Source: an uncultured Bacilli bacterium | GTDB taxonomy: Bacteria > Bacillota_I > Bacilli_A > RF39 > UBA660 | Assembly: GCA_934101605.1 (NCBI GenBank) | Contig: CAKORS010000011.1 | Location: 1 to 21,502 of the forward strand | Direction: 5' to 3' | DNA length: 21,502 bases | Shown here: in pieces, positions 21,484 through 21,502 of the stretch | How the letters are laid out: each line of letters opens with the position of its first letter | How positions within the stretch are numbered: the first letter of the stretch is position 1 | Position numbers and translations under genes: made by a program | Notes under the pieces: generated by a model | What the model was told of the DNA's origin: nothing | What the model saw: the letters and a program-made list of their open reading frames with translations, nothing else | Database searches by the model: none

Positions 21484-21502
21484 ATGTGGCATGATATATT
21501 AA
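21484..21502 (+). CDS. Start of a gene cut by the window's end
   Basis: GGAGG lies seven bases before an ATG, and six codons (MWHDIL) are visible before the window ends. A promoter lies just upstream. In many Firmicutes dnaG and the sigma-A gene follow glyS, but six residues cannot show what this gene is. Confidence 0.6.

Noticed and set aside
1..21502. CRISPR array, transposon, integrase, tRNA or rRNA genes
   Set aside because: No regularly spaced repeats, transposase or recombinase motifs, or cloverleaf sequences were seen on either strand.

Overview
The window reads as chromosomal DNA of a very AT-rich, low-GC Gram-positive bacterium, probably an uncultured gut member of the Bacilli with a compact genome (the RF39 / Erysipelotrichales-like, Mollicutes-related groups would fit). 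The lineage is inferred. The sequence shows strong GGAGG or GGTGAT ribosome binding sites, sigma-A promoters, CIRCE and LexA control sites, a glycyl T-box leader, and the sporulation genes gpr, spoIIP and a probable sirA. The genetic code is standard: TAA, TAG and TGA all end genes.

Layout. 1-2.9 kb: trmL, a class B sortase on the minus strand, then a divergent unknown 408-aa helical protein; two strong inverted repeats lie between these last two. 2.9-6.5 kb: a minus-strand Tyr-rich small protein divergent from mutL, then a promoter and structured intergenic element, then a kinase-fold protein translationally coupled to a compact miaA. 6.5-8.0 kb, minus strand: a membrane-anchored transglutaminase-like protein and rpsT. 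8.1-10.3 kb: a sporulation cluster of gpr, spoIIP and a small membrane protein. 10.3-12.0 kb: fmt and a membrane/zinc-ribbon protein. 12.0-12.3 kb: a likely gene remnant between two terminators. 12.3-18.6 kb: the heat-shock operon hrcA-grpE-dnaK-pepF-dnaJ behind a sigma-A promoter and CIRCE. 18.7-19.3 kb: lexA on the minus strand with its own SOS box. 19.4-21.5 kb: a T-box leader and glyS, a SirA-like gene, and the start of another gene.

Most of the window is core housekeeping: tRNA modification (trmL, miaA), translation (rpsT, fmt, glyS), mismatch repair (mutL), protein quality control (heat-shock operon) and the SOS response (lexA). Four convergent gene pairs share one bidirectional terminator whose arm reaches into or next to the neighbour's stop codon.

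The points most worth a second look are these. dnaK carries one in-frame TAA at codon 88 in place of an expected Glu. The glyS T-box is unusually short, has no conventional competing terminator, and its 3' arm can pair with the Shine-Dalgarno sequence. spoIIP seems to start at a non-AUG codon. MiaA lacks its usual insertion domain and is coupled to a kinase-like gene. I did not find a clear new multi-gene defence or mobile system.
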